Assembly: GCA_009801085.1 (NCBI GenBank)
Contig: VNWV01000008.1
Span: forward strand, 1,922,001-1,986,000
DNA: 64,000 nt
Direction: 5' to 3'
Origin: Lasiodiplodia sp. COLG20
Lineage: Eukaryota; Ascomycota; Dothideomycetes; Botryosphaeriales; Botryosphaeriaceae
Positions 58,832 through 64,000 of this stretch are shown one piece after another. Within the stretch, counting starts at the first letter, position 1. The number at the start of each line of letters is the position of its first letter. Position numbers and translations under genes: made by a program. The notes beneath the pieces were generated by a model. The model saw only the letters and a list, made by a program, of their open reading frames with translations, searched no databases and was not told where the DNA came from.

Positions 58832-61800
58832 TCACTGCCTCGACGGATCGGTCCAGAATTCCCTCTCTCTTTCCTTTTCGCGCTGACGCTCCCGTTCCCT
58901 CTCGCGGAAATCCTCATGCGGCTCTTTCGACGGTTCGATCATGCGAGGCGCCCGGTGTCTTTCCCTGGCATCCTCATCGTCCTCGTCGCTCTCATACGAG
59001 TCGTCGTCGTCCCTGTCTCTGTGCTTGCGGCGGGACGAGCGGTGGTTGCTGCGGTGCTCGCCACGGTCGCGATCACGGCTGCGATCTTCGCCGCCGCCGC
59101 GGTGGTACTCTTCTTCTTTGGGGCGCGTTAGCACATCGATAACAGTGTCAAGAATACCCGTCAAAGTCTTCGACTTTGAAAGCTTCTCTGAACTCTCGGA
59201 CAAAACAGAAGAAATGGGGTCCACATCTTGATGATGGTGATGGTGATGTTTGTCTTCTTCCTCATCGTCATGCAGATGACGACTTCGAGAGCGACGTTTG
59301 CGATGATGCTTGTGCTCAGAGGAAGATGGGTCATCTCGGTCCTGGTCTCGGGCATTGCTATCCGATGATGACCCAGACGAGGAATGTGCGAGAGATTTCT
59401 TCGTGTCCGCAAGAAAAGACGAATAAAGCGCAGCAGAATCAGGTGGGTAATTACCTCTGGCTTCACGGATCTCTCTTGTGCGATCCGCAAGCTTCTGAAT
59501 ATCCTCGCGCGTGAGGACCCGGAGCACAATCACGCAGTCCTTTCTCTCTTCGAACCTTTCCTTGGCTTCCTCCAATGCTTCGGGATTGACGAGCCGACGG
59601 TCGATCTTGGTCCAGCGAGCGTCAGGAGGGATGTCCTTGCCCTTCTTTGCGTCCTTCATTGGCGCAACCCCCTCCCTGATAGGGTTCGGGTCCTCAGGAA
59701 ACTTCTCGGTGGGTTTACGCAAGATACCTTTTGGAGGGGGTGGAGATTCTTTATCAGACTTCGGGGGGGACACAATGCGGACTCGGTTGTCGCGTTCTTT
59801 TTCCTCTGCTGCGGACAGCGATGCAGGCTCATCCACTATAGATTCACCGAAGACGCTGTTGCTCCGTTCGCTGTTCCGATCTGGCTTCTGGTCCGGTCCA
59901 AGGTCTCCGTTACGTTCCGGTCGAGGGGCATCACGAGTAGTAGCCTCCGGTACGCGGTCCTTGGGAGCTTCACCTCTGTCTCGATCACGTCTACGGCGCT
60001 CTTTTTCGCGATCGGACTCGCTATCTCTGTCGCGAACCGAGCCAGTGGAGCGCTCCATCTCCTGCTGGAGACGGCGTCGGTACTCCTCGTCCGGATCAAT
60101 ATTCGAAGAAGCTTGTCTGCGGTCCTCTCGGTCTCTCACGTCATCTTTGTCGACGTAGTGTCGCTCACGAGGCGTCTCGCCGTCGTCAGACGACGAAGCC
60201 TTACGAGCGCGCCGCTTCTTTTCTTCATCGGAATCGCTTCGGTGTTCTCGCTCGCGTTCTCGCTGGTGGCGTACCGCAGCACTTTCAGCCATATGTTGAG
60301 CACCATACGCGGCTCCAACAGCCGCAGCAGCAGCAGGTACAACACTCGGAATATGGCTGTCTCTGTCGCGACGGTCCTCACGACGATCATCACGGCGATC
60401 CTCGCGGTCTCTTTCGCGGTCTCTTTCGCGGTCTCTTTCGCGGTCTCTTTCGCGGTCGCGCTCTCGGTCATAGCCTTTGGATCGATCCCAATCGCGATCA
60501 CCGTTCCGGTCGTTGGTGCGATCCCGCTCATAGTCCCTGTAGTCCCTGGCGTGGCGTTCAGGCTCCCCACGCGCTGAGCGAGGAGGATCCGGGATATAAT
60601 CACGAGCATTTGGTACAGGAATTCCGGCATCGGGGGGAGGATAGGCCGGAACTGATGCAGGGGGGAGAGGAGGAGGGGCGTACCGCCGGTCGAGAATCTC
60701 ATCGCGAGTTGAGTGGTAAGGATCGTTACCAGGACCGACACTGCTTGGCCGACCAACACTGGGGGCTCTGATGCCGAATCCCCTCGCTTCAACATCGGGA
60801 TCCTCATAGCGTTTGGACGTGCGAAGGCGGTCACGGTCTTCGATCTCATCTCGGTAGCCATAGCGGTCATCGCGCCGGTCATCTCGGCGATCGTCGCGTC
60901 GATCCTCTCGCCTATCGTTGAAGTCTTGGTGAAGGGCCGGGGCGGCACGCACAGATGAAGAGCGCGGAGGCGGGGCGTACATGGCCTCGTCACGATAGTA
61001 CGAATCTGCAGTGCTGCTTCTCTCGTGTGATCGCTCGCGTGACGAGGCTCGCGCATGGCCGTAGTCTCTGAGACTCCCGCTGCGGCCAACAGCAGAAGCA
61101 GCCGCAACGCCTCCATTGATCTTATCAAAGCCTCGTGTTGTCACAGGAGGCCCAGAAAGATCGCGAGCCGATGAACGAGGGCCGTAGCTCTCGACCATGC
61201 TCACAGGTCGCCTCGTGCGGCTTTCGACGCTCCCTGAACGAGCGCGCCAGCTGGGCTCAGTGTCTCGGTACATACCGGCGGCATCCGTGTACGAGTAGCC
61301 CTCGTCAACCGTGTCCTGCACTGGATAACGCTGGGTGGTGGTGTGGTAAGTCTTGGAGTTTGACCGGCTGTGACCGTTGTGGCGACGGAGCTCTGCTTCA
61401 CGCGGATCCACCCTGACAGCCTTGCCGTCATCGATGCTGTAGAACTTTTTGTGCCCGTGGCTGTGGCCCTGCCTGGAGGATGGTCTAGCGACGGGGGCGG
61501 CAGCAGTGGCAACGGTATAGGCGCTGCCGCGGCCATCGTAGCTCCGAGCCAGCGGGCTTGACGGTCGGTCATGAGAGTGCACGACGGTGCTGTGGGTGGT
61601 GGTGCGGATGGGCACGCCGGAGGTCAGCGTGCTTGCCGGGCGGCGTGAGCCTTCGAGCGTGGAACTGCGCGGCCTGCCCGTGTATGCATCATACCCCGCA
61701 CTGGCTCGAGTGGCGGCGCTCGGGGCGGTCGAGTAGTTGGAGGTGTTGGACGAGGACACAAGGCGGTCGCCGCTGGACCGTGGCGACCTGCTGTAGGGGT

Positions 61801-61912
61801 CGTAGTAGGTGTCGTAAGAGCTGAAGGATCCGGTAGTCGCGCGGCCTGGGTTGTGTATGCGGCGGCTTCCAGGCGAGGAGGACCTGTGATAGCCCGAGTA
61901 CCGCGGCTCCAT
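58832..61912 (-). CDS. DUF8035 protein, large charged and mostly disordered
   Basis: An intronless 1026-residue gene. The ATG at 61912 (MEPRYSGYHRSSSPGSRR) is preferred; the frame continues upstream without any similarity. The N-terminal 250 residues are Ser/Tyr/Arg-rich. The middle is packed with RD, RE and DRRDD tracts that look SR-protein-like. A compact conserved segment occurs near 760-820: DARWTKIDRRLVNPEALEEA, then ERKDCVIVLRVLTREDIQKL and ADRTREIREARG, the DUF8035 core. A His-rich run (EEDKHHHHHHQD) and a further helix (SKTLTGILDTVIDVL) precede a highly charged tail. Function of the family is not established; the composition suggests a nuclear or RNA-linked protein. Confidence 0.85.
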   Translation of the reverse strand: MEPRYSGYHRSSSPGSRRIHNPGRATTGSFSSYDTYYDPYSRSPRSSGDRLVSSSNTSNYSTAPSAATRASAGYDAYTGRPRSSTLEGSRRPASTLTSGVPIRTTTHSTVVHSHDRPSSPLARSYDGRGSAYTVATAAAPVARPSSRQGHSHGHKKFYSIDDGKAVRVDPREAELRRHNGHSRSNSKTYHTTTQRYPVQDTVDEGYSYTDAAGMYRDTEPSWRARSGSVESRTRRPVSMVESYGPRSSARDLSGPPVTTRGFDKINGGVAAASAVGRSGSLRDYGHARASSRERSHERSSTADSYYRDEAMYAPPPRSSSVRAAPALHQDFNDRREDRRDDRRDDRRDDRYGYRDEIEDRDRLRTSKRYEDPDVEARGFGIRAPSVGRPSSVGPGNDPYHSTRDEILDRRYAPPPLPPASVPAYPPPDAGIPVPNARDYIPDPPRSARGEPERHARDYRDYERDRTNDRNGDRDWDRSKGYDRERDRERDRERDRERDRERDREDRRDDRREDRRDRDSHIPSVVPAAAAAVGAAYGAQHMAESAAVRHQREREREHRSDSDEEKKRRARKASSSDDGETPRERHYVDKDDVRDREDRRQASSNIDPDEEYRRRLQQEMERSTGSVRDRDSESDREKERRRRDRDRGEAPKDRVPEATTRDAPRPERNGDLGPDQKPDRNSERSNSVFGESIVDEPASLSAAEEKERDNRVRIVSPPKSDKESPPPPKGILRKPTEKFPEDPNPIREGVAPMKDAKKGKDIPPDARWTKIDRRLVNPEALEEAKERFEERKDCVIVLRVLTREDIQKLADRTREIREARGNYPPDSAALYSSFLADTKKSLAHSSSGSSSDSNARDQDRDDPSSSEHKHHRKRRSRSRHLHDDEEEDKHHHHHHQDVDPISSVLSESSEKLSKSKTLTGILDTVIDVLTRPKEEEYHRGGGEDRSRDRDRGEHRSNHRSSRRKHRDRDDDDSYESDEDDEDARERHRAPRMIEPSKEPHEDFRERERERQREKEREREFWTDPSRQ
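60402..60457 (+). repeat. 12-nt tandem repeat inside the DUF8035 gene
   Basis: About four and a half copies of CGCGGTCTCTTT encode a repeated four-residue RERD unit on the minus strand. Because 12 is a multiple of three, copy-number change would keep the frame. Confidence 0.8.
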
Positions 61913-64000
61913 GGTTTGGTGTCGCGGTGAGGCGGGGTTGAGGCTCGAGGGCTGCGGCGGGGTATACGGGAGCGTAGTGCAGCGAGGAAGGGAGGGAGGC
62001 TTCCCGTGACCGTGAGCGAGCGGAAAGGGCTGGGTGATGGGGAGGGAAAGGCGTCGATTGAAAGGCGCTTTGCAGTCGGGCGCCGCTGGGCGGCAGCTGC
62101 TTGGAACCGCCATATCAGCTACAGACTCGGGCGCACCGGGCGCGTCTGGAAGGGTGGGAGGAGCTCACATCTTATTCAGGGCGCTAGGCAGGCGGTATAT
62201 TCGTAGGGTCTGGGGTGGAGCTGCAGTGCGTCGTGCGCGAGCGATCGCGACCCGATGGCCTAGTGCGCAAGGCGGGCAGGCAAGGATGAAGCGCGGACGC
62301 GGGCCAACAAGTGTTAGCGGAGGAGGGAGCGGATGCGAGAAATGGAAGCTCGTGCGTGGGATCGCCGGGGGGGTTAGAAGTTTTGCAGACGCAGCAGAGG
62401 AAGGCAAGTTGTGGTCGGCTTGCTCTCTCGCAATCTAGGCAGGCTGCGCCGCCAATCGGTATGACGCCACACAATACCTCCCACGACAGACACCATTGAC
62501 GACACTCCCGCCGCCCCCAGCGCCAGCACTGCTCTTCTTACCGCGAAACGCAGCCTCCTCCTTCCGCTCGGCGCATCGGCTAATTGGTCGCTGCCTGTCC
62601 CCTGCTTGCGCCGGGGAGGAGTGAGGCTTCGCCTGCCGAGTGCCGCACACATCCAGCCAAGTCGCGATCAGCGAATCGTCCCGAGCTTTCCAGCTCATCG
62701 CTGCACCAAGCGCCCCAATTGCCGTCAATTCTGAAGCCTGGAGACTGCCGGAATGGGCGTCGCCGGCACTCCGCTCCCACGTGTTCATCTAGCGCTGGTC
62801 TGGATCAGCGAGTGCACGGCTTCGTGTCTAAGGACATTCCGGCCAGCCCTACACGTCCGGGCCTAAGGAAATAATGCCTCACAGACCGACGAATCGGCCT
62901 GTCAGCAAAACTCCACTTCGCCTCGATGCTGTTTCGGCTCGACGTTTCAACAGTCGGTGCTCTTATTAACCCTGCCCGCCGCCGCCGCGGGGTGCATTTC
63001 CCATCTCCACTGTGCGCCAGCATCCTCCACAGAGACCGTTGGTGACAATCTTGCCGCAAACGGCATCCTCCAGATTCTGCGTATATCTCGATTGGCTGCC
63101 CCTCCGCTCTTGCAATTGCTCGGCAGAACGGCGTTTCTCTAATCTTCAGATCATATGTGGAGACTAAAACAATAGCAGCTTCCTGCGAGTACACGCATCA
63201 GATGGAGACGCAGCTCGCCCCAAGGTGGCGTCCCACCTCCTATGCATGCTCTGGTCATCCGCCAATTCCTCTGCAATGAGCTGCCCGGCGCCGCAAACCG
63301 TACCCACCCCATGCCTACGGACATCGCTGCGCAGTCCCAAGGACCACCTCCTGCCAATCGGCAAACACCTACAGCTTCAACTAATGCGGGACCTGGCACA
63401 CCTGACGGAATTCTGTTGCCCCGCCAGGGCCGTTTCCGCTGCACGCTCGAGGCTTGCCGGTATCATGGACCCTTATTGCGGGCCGTTGAAATCGCTTCAC
63501 GCTTCATCGCCGCGGGATCTGCAATTATCAGCATATCTTCGAGCTGTTGACGTAAGGCTGTGCTGCTGGCCATGACTCGCCCTTCCTAAAGAAGAATAGC
63601 TGAGCCACGACACCGCTCCGAGGGCGAACAAGAATCTCGCCCCGAATGGGGCGCGACTCGGCAGACGGTGACTTGAAGGAATGCATGTGCGTGCAGCATA
63701 CGGATAGATCACCTGGCGGACAATCGTGCCGCATTCTGGTGCGGATTGTCCTTTTCTGACTGCTAGCTAACGGTGATGCTGCACATTGCTGCCCGAAGCG
63801 CTAGCAGCCTCGTGCTTGAAGCTTACTTTGCGACACGGCTTAAACACCTTCTTTCGTTCCTCCATGCGTTCATGTCGTGTAACCTGTCCTTCAATCTTTT
63901 CCTTCGTGTGTGCTGCTCCAACCGGCAATTGGTCGCACAACAATGGATTGCCACGCGATGAAGGATCGTATCTTCACGCATTACCTGGGAAAATCAACGA
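61913..64000. other. Intergenic to the right edge
   Basis: Contains the promoter of the DUF8035 gene (immediately right of 61912). No gene was supported in the remaining 2 kb; frames occur on both strands without motifs. Confidence 0.45.

Noticed and set aside
60136..61128. A 330-codon frame overlapping the DUF8035 gene
   Set aside because: Same strand, different frame, repeat-derived composition. The DUF8035 core lies in the other frame.

Overview
The window is nuclear DNA of a filamentous ascomycete (Pezizomycotina; I cannot fix the class). The reasons are short 50-75 nt spliceosomal introns with GTAAGT/GTGAGT donors, a tRNA-Glu with an intron after the anticodon loop, and typical filamentous-fungal genes: a PTH11-like rhodopsin-domain protein, an NRPS-like A-T-R reductase, ATG1, HIS1, a HIRAN/SNF2/RING helicase, and DUF8035 and DUF7730-type proteins. 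Genes lie on both strands and are moderately dense. Exon boundaries were inferred by hand from splice consensus and reading frame; most models close to an exact multiple of three.

Layout. 0.8-2.3 kb: a rhodopsin-domain membrane protein (-), with a probable frame break. 3.9-7.1 kb: a divergent pair, a 4CL-like acyl-CoA ligase (-) ending AKL and a 4HBT-type thioesterase (+) ending SKI; both ends look like peroxisomal signals. 7.35-9.5 kb: a GEN1/Yen1-type Holliday junction resolvase. 10.2-14.0 kb: an A-T-R NRPS-like reductase (-). 15.2-16.0 kb: a possible small membrane protein. 16.6-18.9 kb: HIS1 (-) head-to-head with RPS28 (+). 19.5-22.7 kb: a RAD5/HLTF-like helicase (-). 24.2-27.3 kb: ATG1. 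28.5-30.6 kb: an MFS transporter. 32.3-34.5 kb: DED1 (-). 35.2-37.2 kb: an ER cyclophilin B (-) head-to-head with mitochondrial ribosomal uS13. 38.3-43.1 kb: three uncharacterised genes. 45.9 kb: tRNA-Glu(TTC). 47.1-49.2 kb: a secreted serine carboxypeptidase. 52.4-53.4 kb: a secreted alpha-carbonic anhydrase. 54.3-56.1 kb: an allantoate-permease-like MFS transporter (-). 58.8-61.9 kb: a 1026-residue charged DUF8035 protein (-). The rest is intergenic; 43.1-47.1, 49.2-52.4, 56.1-58.8 and 61.9-64.0 kb are the emptiest stretches.

Most of the window is housekeeping: translation, DNA repair, autophagy, histidine synthesis and protein folding. The right half carries secretion and transport genes. 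I see no compact secondary-metabolite cluster, CRISPR array, intact transposon or evident new multi-gene system. The most interesting points are local: a cyclophilin B gene whose last intron decides between an HDEL-like luminal C-terminus and a membrane anchor; a divergent ligase/thioesterase pair with matching peroxisomal signals; a ribosomal protein whose first coding exon is the ATG alone; and a RAD5-like RING finger lacking one zinc ligand.
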